Of a DNA stretch of 64,000 nucleotides, positions 22,642 through 33,800 are shown piece after piece; the first letter of the stretch is position 1, and each line of letters begins with the position of its first letter. The position numbers were made by a program, and so were the translations under genes. This stretch comes from Otatea glauca (Eukaryota; Streptophyta; Magnoliopsida; Poales; Poaceae): the NCBI GenBank assembly GCA_036346275.1, contig CM070725.1:31868104-31932103 (forward strand), read 5' to 3'. The notes under the pieces are model-generated. The model saw nothing but the letters and a program-made list of their open reading frames with translations. It made no database searches and was not told where the DNA came from.

Positions 22642-22876
22642 CTCAAATCCAACATTGGGTTACGTGCCATGACTCACTTATTAGGGTTACGGTTATTGCT
22701 TTTATACCTAACGGGATTGTCAATGTTGGAGCAGAGTTTCAGAAAAGCTTTGTTGTGATCTTCTCTAATCAAGTTGATCATATCGTGTGGGTACATTTGT
22801 ATACCTATATAGAGTTAAAACTATTCGAATAGCCGTGTCCACGGTCTTGGATGCTCGAGAATTTTATAGAATGGGT
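22642..22876 (+). repeat. Second copy of the 19646-19893 sequence
   Basis: From CCTCAAATCCAACATTG to ATTTTATAGAA the two segments align along about 240 bases with scattered differences. This copy is cut at 22876 by the start of a CACTA element, and it lies on the other side of the TIR element at 20355-22455. Confidence 0.85.
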
Positions 22877-23154
22877 CACTACTACAGAAAGGCCTATATT
22901 AGATGCCTCACATAGACAGTTTACAAAAATTGTCTATGTTAAAGATAATCACAGATAGTTTTACTAGCACGACCGTCAAAGTTATAGGATATGCTAAGAA
23001 CCGTATGTGATACGCTGATATAGTCATATCACAGACGGTTCATGGTACAAATTGTCTGTGATATCAGCTTATCACACACTGTTTTTTAGCAAATCGTCTG
23101 TTATAACACTTATTATATATACGTTCTGGGGTTTTTGCCCGCCCCACTCCTCAC

Positions 23155-23375
23155 TCAAACGAAATCTTTCACCACCCTCCACCTCCTTCCTGAGCTCGTC
23201 GCCATCACCCATCCTCGACGCCTCCTCCCACAAGCCTGCGCACCTCTACCCTAAGCCCGTCGTCGCCTCCTTCTCAAGCCCTAAGGTCTCCTTGTCTTGA
23301 TCTATCAAATAATGTTGTTTCTCAGTGTATGCTTGTTTATTTTTATGCTATCATATCTTCTCCATGTAACTAGCA
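23155..23375 (+). repeat. Direct repeat flanking the XH fragment, left copy
   Basis: The segment from CTTTCACCACCCTCCACCTC to ATCATATCTTCTCCATGTA recurs at 25155-25285 with about 80 bases missing in the second copy; the common core is CCCTAAGGTCTCCTTGTCTT. It looks like a promoter or 5'-leader sequence present on both sides of the captured fragment. Confidence 0.75.
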
Positions 23376-23811
23376 AATATAAAGATTTGGATAATTGCTC
23401 CTTCTAATAAAATTATGGGTATAATCGTTAGTTTATTTTTTATTTTAAGAGATATTAATACAATCTTAACAAAACAACATGAGTACTCGGGAAGGCAAGT
23501 TGTGGTTCTAGTGCTAGGATTGTATAGACAAATGAGGTTTCAGGTGTAATCAAGGTCAGGAGGAATTGAGCAAGCTGTGTTGGAGGGAAGGCAATGTGCA
23601 GAGAAGAAAAACAAAAGAGAGGATGAAACGTATCAAGTTGATTTATTTTATAATTATTGTGTACAAGAAAGAGTTACAAAGGATTCTACTGTGAATATAT
23701 CATATAATTACAAAAAGTAAAACTTTAGTACATAGAACACGACAAAACACCATGTAGTTTAACCAAACCATCCAACTAGGAACTAAAAAAAGGATTATAC
23801 TTCTTTTTTGC

Positions 23812-23935
23812 CCTATGGAACAGAGTCTCCTCATGTTGTTGACAAAGCGCACAACTATAATCATTGCCTTCAATGTGAAAGTTTTTCCTTTCAGAAGATT
23901 GCTTGTATTCAATCCATCACTAAGCAACTGCTAAA
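23812..23935 (-). pseudogene. Fragment resembling the zf-RVT domain of a LINE
   Basis: On the minus strand one frame reads SDGLNTSNLLKGKTF and the next RKNFHIEGNDYSCALCQQHE followed by ETLFH. This is the pattern (LNTRNLLKRKNFH...C-x2-C...EET-LFH) of the zinc-binding domain at the C-terminus of plant non-LTR retrotransposon reverse transcriptases. A frameshift separates the two parts and no other LINE domain was found. Confidence 0.45.
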
Positions 23936-24336
23936 AGAAAATTTTATGTATTGACCCATGCGGCATATATTATACTTATTTTTCACATTTTTCTTTGTTT
24001 GCTTAGTGATAAGCTTTTTCCTAGTGGCTATAAATTGCAAAGATAAAATAGAGCTTATAAACAAGATATACGACAAAGAAAAGCGGTTGGATGCTAAACA
24101 AAAACTTGAGGTGGAGATAAAACAATTGAAGGGAAAATCTGATGTAATGGACCAGAACAGAAGTGAAGAAGATTCTGAGTTAATAAAAATGATTTATGAG
24201 ATGAAACAAAACCTGAAAGACATAGATGATAAATTGCAAGATATTGAATCTCTTAACAAGGTACTCATTAGTAAGGAGTGCAAGGTGAATCTAGAGCTAG
24301 AAGAAGCCAAAGTTGCTCGTATAGAGTTAATATAAA

Positions 24337-24416
24337 GGTTTCTAGTATTTAATTCGATATGGTTACTGATAATATAACAAGACACCCTTTTCACAATAAC
24401 ATGTTCGCTTTTGTAG
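24337..24416 (+). other. Intron retained in the XH fragment
   Basis: Borders are AAAG/GTTTCT and TTTTGTAG/GTATTA, 80 nt. Its position corresponds to the junction between ELI and the LRE/GVK segment of the family, so a genomic copy rather than a processed mRNA was captured. Confidence 0.65.
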
Positions 24417-24629
24417 GTATTAAGAGAAACGACTCGTAGTCAATCAGTTGTTGGTGTCAAACAAATAGGCCAACTTTATCAAGAGGTGTTTGTCATAGAT
24501 TGCAAACTGAAAGGTACAAGAGATGATTTGAAAAAAGAAGTAGCACTTATGTGCATGAAATGGCAAAATGAGATCATGAAATCAGAATGGCATCCTTTCA
24601 AACTTACCACTGTTGATGCGAATTCGAAT

Positions 24630-24924
24630 GTAACTATTTTAATCATGTTGATTGATATTGTTTCTAGATACTTTTCCTTCATATTTGTTAGCATCCTTTC
24701 TGTCCATTGAATCTTTGTATTTGGTGCATATAGTCTAAAGCCTTCAATTATTTGAATTTTCATTTGTCATTGTTACTTTGCGAACTTATGTTCTTGTACT
24801 AATGAATAGTTGTTTCAACTAGATGTCTTTGAAATATAGCTGACCCTATTAGTAATACATGCAACCTTTTTTTACAGAAAATGTTTACAATGTATAGTGT
24901 ACTTATACACACACGATGATGCAG
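24630..24924 (+). other. Second intron retained in the XH fragment
   Basis: Borders are GAAT/GTAACT and GATGCAG/GAAATT, 295 nt. Joining the exons connects TTVDAN to EIIIEDDEKL as expected for the XH domain. Confidence 0.75.
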
Positions 24925-25154
24925 GAAATTATTATAGAGGATGATGAGAAACTCCAAGCTTTGAAGGAAGAACATCAAACAATGCCGTCACACAGGGCCT
25001 CCTTGAGCGCAAGGGGTACAATCCGTGTGGGAAGTAACCTGTGTCGGAACTGTGAAACTTTAGGGAGAACTGACAAGCCTCAGTTGCAGAAGCTATGGTA
25101 CATATGATGGCAGACATAGGATAGGATATAAGCACTTGAACATAATTTCAAAAT

Positions 25155-25285
25155 CTAGTCTCTTTCACCGCCCTTCGTCTCCTCCCTGAGCCCTAAGGTC
25201 TCCTTGTCTTGATATATCAAATAATATTATTTCTCAATGTATGCTTGTTGATCTTTGTGCTATCATATCTTCTCTATGTATTGTC
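25155..25285 (+). repeat. Direct repeat flanking the XH fragment, right copy
   Basis: This is a shortened copy of 23155-23375, sharing CTCCCTGAG or its equivalent, CCCTAAGGTCTCCTTGTCTT and the following 80 bases to ATCATATCTTCTCTATGTA. Confidence 0.75.
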
Positions 25286-25289
25286 ACTT

Positions 25290-26023
25290 GAAAATATTCT
25301 TTATTTATGGATATGCATATGGCTATGGCAAACTTCATAAATCATAAACATTTCATTGGCGTGCTGAATTATCCTTAATATTTGCTCATCTTGAATCCAA
25401 TTACTAAATTGTGTCTTGCTTGTTTGAACCAAAATATCATAGAAATATTTTACTGAACAAGAGATGGATAAACTACTCTACTTTATGAAAGTTTTATCAT
25501 AAGAAAGACATGCATAAGGTTCAACTTATTTTGAAAGCCTACTACAATATTCCAAAGAAAAGTGTATCATATCAGTGGAATAATTTGCAGGTATAGCCAA
25601 AAGTTAAGTACCTCCTCGCATATATGAGAACAAATGTTGGTGGATTCTAAGGCAAAATCCAATTCTATCCACAGTTCATCCTAAAAATTGTCATGTTATG
25701 ATTTATCTTTCACTTCATCCTCATCCCTAAATGAGAATACCATAGATAGCCTATTTTCACTCTAGTCTTGTGTAGGAATAAGATCATTTTGATGGTTCTC
25801 TATTTCATCATATATGGAATTGATTAAGTCATCGTATATGTGTTGGTTCTCTATTTGTATCACGTTCGTTTAAGTGGTATTGGGAGGTGGGAGTATGTAC
25901 TATATATATCTGCATATATATACACATATACATATATATACAACATATACATACACATATATATACATATATACATATATACACATGACGCTGAAATGGT
26001 ACATATGATTTCAAGGCACCACG
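25290..26023. other. AT-rich sequence without recognised genes
   Basis: No coding region was found. A degenerate TATATACACATATA microsatellite lies at about 25895-25985, just left of the next gypsy element. Confidence 0.5.
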
Positions 26024-27281
26024 TGATACGGGCCAACTAAAGGGTTGGCACGTAGGGATGGACCGATCTTCACGGTACTCAATTTCAGCAGCACTTTTCT
26101 CTCTGTTTTCTCTTCAATGCACATGGCACAAGTGACAAACTAAGGCCTCGATTCTGTTTTCTCTTCAATGCACATGGCACAAATGACAAACTAAGGCCTC
26201 GATAATGAAATTGAATCCCTAGTAGCAGCCCTTCTTCCTCTTCTTCTCCTTGTACCAAGCGAAAGGGAACACTTGGTCGATCAACACCAAGCTAGCAACG
26301 CAAACAAGAAGTAATCGGTGAGGCCTTCTCAAACAGTGAACAAGATTGTCATAAATTGAAGAAATAGAATCGTGTAGTTTCAATGGTGTAATCCCAAGGA
26401 TAGCATGCCCTTGCCTTGCACAATAATAGCAAACCCTAGATGGGAAACTCTTATGCACACACATGTTCAATGGCTCCACAAACCAACCACAGCTTTCTTT
26501 ATTTCATATGCATAATCCGATCTCTTCAATAGGGTATGCCCCTAAGCCTTATATTGGTGAATAATGCACGGCCAAAAACACATCTAAATTAACTCATATT
26601 CACCTCCTAAACATATACAACTTAAACTCTAAGTGATAGAAAGATATTTACAACTTTAAAACTTAAATTCGGCCAGGAGTAGTGTGAAACTTGTCGACCA
26701 TATTAAAAATAGAAGGAAGCAAAATTGAACGATCTTTCTATGGAGAGATATGAAGATTATCTCCTAAGCTTTCAAGAAAGTATAAGAATATCAAAATCTG
26801 AGCTTGAAATTAAAAGTTATGGATTTGTTAATTTGGCATGTGCTATCAATTCGAGTTGATTTCTTTCTCTCTTTCCAAACCAAGTTGGACTCTTTACATT
26901 CTTCTCTCCCACAAATTGGGCTAAAATTTTCTCTTCTTAAATCATGTGCAAGCCCACATACCTTCCATTCATGTGGTCCACATAGCTTTGGCCCATGTGG
27001 CCATGCCCTTCGTTGGCCCATGCGGCCATGCCCTTGGTTGGCCCATGCAGTCATAGCTAGCACATTTGTTTCCTCTATATGATTTATGCATTACCGACAC
27101 AATATACTTCTCAAATTTTAGGGTTACAACCATCCTCCTTTGGCCTTCCTCCCTCACCTCCCCCTTAGTCACATGCTTGATTTGTTCTTTCTTGCTCAAA
27201 ATAGCACCACCGTGTTCTTTGATCTTGATTTGCACATAAGGGAAACAATCCGAAGTGGTGTTGGCAAGTAGGGTCGTATCA
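26024..27281 (-). repeat. 3' LTR of the gag-protease gypsy element
   Basis: This is the uninterrupted LTR of 1258 bp. It aligns with 29253-29512 (left part) and 44303-45232 (right part). A short internal duplication (CTCTTCAATGCACATGGCAC at 26112 and 26162) is present only in this copy. A segment with CATGTGGCCATGCCCTT-like repeats lies at 26990-27050. Confidence 0.9.
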
Positions 27282-27295
27282 TTTCCTCCCTCTTC
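27282..27295 (-). other. Polypurine tract of the gag-protease element
   Basis: The minus strand reads GAAGAGGGAGGAAA immediately before the 3' LTR start TGATACG. It overlaps the last pol codons (SKSRTVFLEEGGND). Confidence 0.8.
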
Positions 27296-29190
27296 AAGAA
27301 AAACCGTCCTCGATTTTGATGTATTCTTCAAGACTTATTTAGTTTACACAATAATTTTAGAAGTAATCTCCTTGTCTTTCTTCAGCAAAAGTGAATGGAA
27401 CACACCCTTATGCATAAATATAAATTTGTTAGCCCTTTCTTGATGTGACATAATCCTAGAAAATTTCCATGGATGCCCCAACAATAGATGAAAAATATGC
27501 ATATATATGACATCGCATTCCACCTTGTCAACATAACCATCAATAGCAAAAGGCACATGAACTTTATGCACAACCTTAATCTTACCAACATTGTGAAGCC
27601 ATTACATGTAGTATGGCTTAGGATGCCGTCATGTGCTTAGATTGAGGGCATCAACCACATTCTTGTTGATCACATTGTAGTAGCTTCCACCATCAATCAT
27701 GAGTTTGCACTTTTTGCCTTTGATCGTACACTATGTTTGAAACATATTATATTGTTGCCCCTTTTCAACATTTATAGCATTGTCAATATTCACCTTGTGA
27801 GCCATCAAAGTAGAACCATCTAGATTAGCATCACAAATAAGAGTAGTTCCCATCTCATATGTGAGCTCGTCAATTTCAGAATTTGATTTCGTACCTTGTT
27901 CTTCATCTTGGCTTTTAGAGACATATGCACCGTCTTGAGTGAGCAAGACTTTTTTCAAGTTTGGATAATTTATCATGACATGGGCACTTGAAGCATTCGA
28001 TGTCGCGTGTTCTAGAGGTAGAGAATGCAATAAAATCTGCCTTTAAAGCCTCCTTGCTTGCTGCACTTGTAATCTTTGATCCTTCCTTGAATAGAGTTCA
28101 AATCGACTTAGTGGATGCAACCGGTTTAGAACTTAGAGTACCTTCACCGTCATGAGTTGGGCGCCTCTTCAGGACAAAATTGTTCGACCACCTTGCTTGA
28201 GCTTCATGTCATTCACCCATATTTCAGCATGCTCCGCTTGGTGAAAAAGCTCTTGCACTGTGTTGTATTACATCAAATCAACACGATTGAGGGCGTCATT
28301 TTTAAGCCCTTCAAAGAACCTTGTCATGGTAGCATCAGCGGATTCACAAATAACTGCATGAATCATAAGAATTTGCATCTCTTGATAGTATTCATCCACG
28401 ATTTTAGAACCTTGAATGAGCCTCCTCAACTTGGTGTGCAGTGTTCTTATGTAGTACTCTGGCACAAAGCGTGTTCTCATCATGCTCTTCATGTCATACT
28501 AATCTTGTGGATGATCACCTGCATAGTTCAATTGATCTCATGAAACGATAGCATATTCGACAAACACGATTAAAGAAAGATACACATTCTTGTCTTCAGA
28601 ATAGTGATGGTCATCAAAATTTTGATTGATATGCATCTCCTGCTCTAAATATGCCTCCGGATTAGCACGCCCTTTAAACTCTATTATGATAAGTTTAATG
28701 CAACGAATATCATCATCCTCGCCATCATGTCCACCATCATATTGACAATGGTAGCCACCAAGTCTAGCACCTCACCTAACACGATCATCCCACCTTAGAA
28801 AATGAAGATAGCCTCCATGTCCATTAGACACGTCATCATCGATGTTGCCTCTGTAGTAGTGGTCATCGTCACATGAGTTAGCATGCCATCCTACGACTCG
28901 TACTTGCTACCCACACATACCATCGCCTCCTGGGGGCGGTAGTCGGCCCTCCAAGCGACGTAGAATGGCATTTATAGCAGCAAAGTTGATATCCCATGCC
29001 ATCAAAACATGTTGTCAAGTTGTCAAAGCAACGATTATATCACGCTCCTGATCATGAAAAAAAATCACGTGACAATATTAAATTGAGTGCGTAGCCTTGG
29101 AGACATCAAATCATTGCAGCGAGGAGTATCCAATTCTCCATGTTCATCTCTATTGGAACCACATCGGCTCATGTCCGACATGATTGCAGC
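27290..29190 (-). pseudogene. gag: gag-protease region with deleted pol
   Basis: The gag core is clear at 28492-28268 (MRTRFVPEYYIRTLHTKLRR, IVDEYYQEMQILMI, MTRFFEGLKNDALNRV). A damaged zinc knuckle (ECFKC...HVMINYPN) is near 28000-27965. The protease loop MIDGGSYYNVI is at about 27697-27665, followed by CDVIYMHIFHLLLGHPWKF (about 27510-27455). Soon after the protease (ends near 27344) the frame area jumps to the terminal pol residues SKSRTVFLEEGGND (about 27325-27285). RT, RNase H and integrase are entirely missing. Stops and frameshifts affect the rest. It would depend on a partner element for movement. Confidence 0.8.
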
Positions 29191-29233
29191 AACCTGAAAA
29201 TCAGCAAAAACAAAGAGTGAGTACCATTATCAA

Positions 29234-29249
29234 CCATGCTCTAGTACCA
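29234..29249 (-). other. Primer-binding site of the gag-protease element
   Basis: The minus strand reads TGGTACTAGAGCATGG three bases from the LTR, two changes away from the initiator-Met form TGGTATCAGAGC. Confidence 0.75.
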
Positions 29250-29252
29250 CGA

Positions 29253-29512
29253 AGATACGGGCCAACTAATGAGTTGGCCCGTAGGGGTGGCCTAATCTTC
29301 ATTCTACTCAATTTCAGCATGTCTTTCCTCTCTATTTTCCCTTCAATGCGCATGGCACAAGTGACAAACTGGGGCCTCGTTGGTGAAATTGAATCCCTAT
29401 AAGTAGTTCTTCTTCCTCTTCTTTTCCTTGCACCAAGCGAAAGGGAACAATTGGTCGATCAACACCTAGCTAGCAATGCCAACAAGAAGCAATCGGTGAG
29501 GCCTTCTCAAAC
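29253..29512 (-). repeat. 5' LTR of the gag-protease gypsy element, one part
   Basis: It matches 26024-26335. Position 29253 is A where the other LTR has T. It is interrupted after CTTCTCAAAC by the copia insertion and continues at 44303. Confidence 0.88.
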
Positions 29513-30855
29513 TGAAGGACCATGTGGAGGTCTATCCAGATTTGTGATGAGTATTTGACTAAATTTGAGCTTGGGTTGCTCTTGTTTGAGTTTGATTTGA
29601 ATTGGATTTTCAATTGGAAGCAATTTGAGGTCTTCTCTGTTTTCCCGGTGCTACCGGCCAGAACGAGGAAAAATGAATTTTAATTAGTGCACTTTGATGG
29701 ATTTATTGCACATCTTTGTGGGCATTGCTATGTGAGGAGTTTCCTTGTTTTTGATGGTTGCAGGATGACGGTGCTAGGTCATGATGAGGCGAAGGATGGC
29801 CGGGACTAGGCGAGGAGCGTCGGAGGTCCAAACGGTCGGTGATCGCCGGAAGATGATCGCAGATGGAGTCCGTGCAAGCTGTGAAGACAAGGAATGGATG
29901 TGATGCTAGCTAGATGCTGCTCGGATCAATGAGGGCCATCGGATTGCGGTCTAGTTGATAGGATAACGGGTCTAGTTAGTATGCTTTGAAAACCGTGCAA
30001 GAAAACCCATTATGTGTTGTGGGTTTTGGGTGAACCCTTGCATGGCTGGTTGAGTGGGTAAATCCTAGCCCTTGATGGATGCTCTAGGGTTTAGAGGCTT
30101 ATCCAAGGGTGTTAGGTGGCCCAAAGGTTGTATAAATAGGGGTGGAGGGGTAGCCTTCCCCCCTTGAAGGTTTTGAGGTTTTTGATGCTCCTTTGAGCTT
30201 TGCCCACATGAAATGTGAGGCTTTTTAACCTCTCCTTCCAGAAATTAAATGTTCTTCATTTATGTTCATGTTTCATTTCCTTTATGCATTTAAATTACGC
30301 AATTTAAATTCAGCATTTACTTTCCCGCATTTACATTCTCGCAATTTACTTTATCGCAATTTGGATTTGCCTCCCCTCCTTCTAAATGCTGTTCTTCTAG
30401 GATGTCTTAAGGGTTTTAATATGGTTTTACATCTTTCTTGCACCCTAGGATAGACTAGAGATCAAGTTCTTATTGAATTGCAAATCTGTCCAGAACTTGT
30501 TCTTCGCGCAGCAGTTAGTGTTTAATGTTTATAAAAATCTAGAAAAATCATTTTTCAGTTATTCTTGTTGGAGAATGTGCAGCACTCATGTATCCATCTG
30601 TATAAAAAAATTTTGAGTCCACTTCTTGCACCGTTTGAGAGATATGAAGTGAAAACCGAGACTCAAACTTTCTGGTCGAAGTTCCTGACTGTCTGCATTG
30701 CTTGATTTTTCATGTTTATTCTACAAAGAATTTTGATGTAATTTTTGGTGTAGTGTTTGGCGACCCAACTTCTCACAGGGAGAAACATTCCCAAAAATTG
30801 TAGAGTAACATAAACTAACCAACCACCTGCTCTAATTGAGGACAATTCCTGGAAA
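29513..30855 (+). repeat. 5' LTR of the Sirevirus element, first part
   Basis: It matches 42652-43957. TATAAATA at 30131-30138 is the likely promoter. It ends GGAAA, where CACTACTACAGAA begins; the LTR continues at 34472. Confidence 0.93.
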
Positions 30856-33800
30856 CACTACTACAGAACAGGCCATCCTTGCCGGCATATCATTGCCGGT
30901 TGGGACCGAGCCGGCAGTGATAACATATCTCTGCCGGTTCGAAACTTAAGTTGGGGGGAAGACCTTATCACTGCCGGTTCACGCAACCAACCGGCAGTAA
31001 AAAGCAAGATATCACTGCCGGTTTGAGACAACAACCGGCAGAGATATATCACTGCCCGGTCGTTCTTAAACCGGCAGTGGTACTTGACTTTTCACTACCG
31101 GTTTGAGACTAGAACCAGCAGTGATATTATTTTCCCACGCAATATGATTTTCCCGCACAGTCCGAGCTTATCACTGCCGGTTCTGCGCAGAACCGGCAGT
31201 GATAAGTCATTTATATAACTGAGACCCCTGCCTCCCGACCGATCGAGCAAAGACAGAGAGGCGCTCTGTCTTTGCTCGATTTGTAGATTGCGACGATTTG
31301 CTGTTGAAAAATCTATTAAAATTCATATTGTACTTCTTTTCGAGGTTAGTAATTTGATCTCTATTTTTGTAAATAATAAAAAATTGCCACATGGATATTT
31401 ACATAATGAAAAAAGGTTCATGTATTTTCAAATTTTGAAATAATAAAAACTTGTTAGATGGATATTTACCTAAGGAAAAAATGTTGATGTATTTTAATGT
31501 ACTCAAAGTATATCCTAATTATTTACAATTTTTTTCAAATTTTTAAATAATAAGAAATTGCAAGATGGATTTTGACGCAATGAAAAAAGATTGATATATT
31601 TTAATATAGTCCAAATATATCCTAACTATTTACAATTATTTTCATTTTTTACAACACTAAAAAATTGCTACATGGATATTTTCATAACGGAAAAATGTTG
31701 ATGTATTTTAATATAGTCAAAATTGCTACATAGGTTTTTAAATCTAATCGTTTACAATTATTTGTTATTTGCAATTATATGCTTATGTAATGTTTGATTT
31801 AATTAATTGTAGATGGACCGAAGGTGGATGTATGGCACGGACCGTTGCGGGGCAGAGTTTTTTAATGGTGTGAGTTATTTTCTAAACGTGGCTGCGGCGC
31901 ACAAGTCGAAGAATCTGGCGGACTACGTGTGCTGTCCATGCGTTGATTACAAAAATCAGAAGCTGTTTTCTACCATAGAGTCGATACGTGCACACTTGCT
32001 TCGAAGAGGTTTCAAGGCTGGCTATACCAGTTGGACCAAGCACGGCGAAGATGAGATTGTACATGAAGGGCAACACATTACTAAAGATGACGGAGACAAC
32101 GATATGACGGCGATTGAAGATCGTTTGTCGATAGCCACGACGACGATCTGGATCAAATGTTGCGTGATGGGAGGAGACTTCACGAGTGAAAGAGAGTTTC
32201 AAAAGTTCCAACATATGGTACAGGACTCCACAACACCATTGTACCCAGCCGCAGGAGGAGCACAAAAATTGCGGACCGTGCTTACACTCTGCGATTGAAG
32301 GCAAGCAATGGTTGGTCAGATAAGAGCTTCACCGAGTGTATGTCTCTTGGGGATTTGCTTCAGAGGGTAACGTGTTGCCTACAAGTACGTACCAGGCCAA
32401 GCAAGTTGTCTGCCCGTTGGGACTGGAAGTACAAAGGATACACGCATGTCCAAATGATTGCATGTTGTATCGCAATGAGTTTGCGGACTTGGATGGCTGT
32501 CTTGTTTGCAAAGCAAAGCGGTATAAGAACGCGATGATGACATCGATAATGACGATGTCTGGGTGAAGCGTAAGAAGATGAGATCCCCCCGTAAGGTGGT
32601 GTGGTATTTTCCTATAATTCCCCGTCTGAATCGATTGTTTGCGAACAAAAGGCATGCCCAATTGCTATGATGGCACACCGAAGAGCGTAAGAAGGATGGA
32701 ATGCTTAGACACCCTAATGACTTTGTGCAATGGAGGAACATCGACAGAAAATATAAGAAGCACTTCGCATATGATGTCAGGAATATAAGGTTCGGGTTGA
32801 GTACGGATGGGATGAATCCTTTCGGCAACATGAGTAGCCGTCATAGCACTTGGCCAGTAACTCTATGTATCTACAACCTTCCTCCTTGGCTTTGTATGAA
32901 GCGGAAGTACATTATGATGCCACTACTGATCCAAGGGCCTAGGCAACCTGGCAACGATATCGATGTGTACCTCAAACCATTGGTTGAAGATCTTCTAATC
33001 TTGTGGAACGATGGAGTACGGGTATGGGATGAGTATAAAAGAGAGAACTTTATCCTACGCGCATTGTTGTTCGTAACCATCAATGATTACCCTACCCTTG
33101 GTAACCTGTCGGGCCAGACGACAAAAGGCTTCAATGGATGCGTCCAGTGCTTAGATGGTACAGCTAGTCGATGGCTGAAGAACTGTCGAAAAATGTCTTA
33201 CATGCGGCATCGTAGGTTCCTCCGCAAGGATCACCCATACCACAATAACAAGAGAGCTTTTGACAGGACAAAGGAGACTGCTTTAGCTCCGAAGAATCAC
33301 ACTGGGAGAGATATATTTGCGGCTGTAAAGGATCTTAAAATTATTCACGGAAAGGGAGTAGGCAGTACATCTATCCCAAGTTCCCGTGATAAGGCTCTTT
33401 TGTGGAAAAAGAGATCAGTATTTTGGGTCCTACCTTACTGGCAGCACTTGGAAGTTCGACACGTGTCGACGTCATGCACATAGAGAAGAGCGTGTGTGTG
33501 ACTTTCTTGGTATCTTCTTGGATATACGGCAAAACAAAAGATACTCTCCAAGCACGGATGGACCTTGAAGATATGAAGCTCGGAAGGAGCTGCATCACAA
33601 AGACATGGATACAGGAAAAAGTACCTTCCCGCACTTGCTACACTCTAAGCAAGAAAGAAAAAATTAGCTGATGCGAATGCTTGAACGGAGTGAAAGTTCC
33701 GTCCAGATACTCTGCTAACATAAAAAGACTAGTCTCAATGAAAGACTTAAAATTAATTGGCATGAAGTCTCACGATTGCCACGTGATGATTACGCAGATG

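Larger units (their letters stand above)
24029..25130 (+). pseudogene. XH-domain gene fragment (FDM/IDN2 family)
   Basis: Three exon-like blocks match the C-terminal half of FACTOR OF DNA METHYLATION/IDN2-type proteins. Block 1 (about 24036-24336) is coiled coil (KRLDAKQKLEVEIKQLKGK, then LQDIESLNKVLISKECKVN). Block 2 (24417-24629) starts the XH domain (VGVKQIGQLYQEVF, EWHPFKLTTVDAN). Block 3 (24925-25130) has EIIIEDDEKLQALKEE, then frameshifted XH C-terminal sequence. Introns of 80 and 295 nt have GT...AG borders. A stop sits at the end of block 1 and the XS and zinc-finger parts are missing. Such proteins bind RNA duplexes in RNA-directed DNA methylation; this copy is a pseudogene, probably carried by the CACTA element. 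Confidence 0.8.
22877..25290 (+). mobile_element. CACTA transposon (5' end visible) with foreign gene fragments
   Basis: The element starts with CACTACTACAGAAA (22877-22890); the 3 bases before it (GGT) would be the TSD. A subterminal block to about 23115 holds repeats of the TATCACAGACGGTT / AACCGTCTGTGATA type, distinct from the other CACTA family in this window. No transposase was found. Instead there is a LINE-like fragment and an XH-domain gene fragment. The opposite terminus TGTAGTAGTG was not found, so the right boundary is only a guess and the fragments may lie beyond a truncation. Confidence 0.6.

Noticed and set aside
32379..32831. A 150-codon minus-strand frame
   Set aside because: It lies opposite the TNP2 transposase coding sequence and is its shadow.
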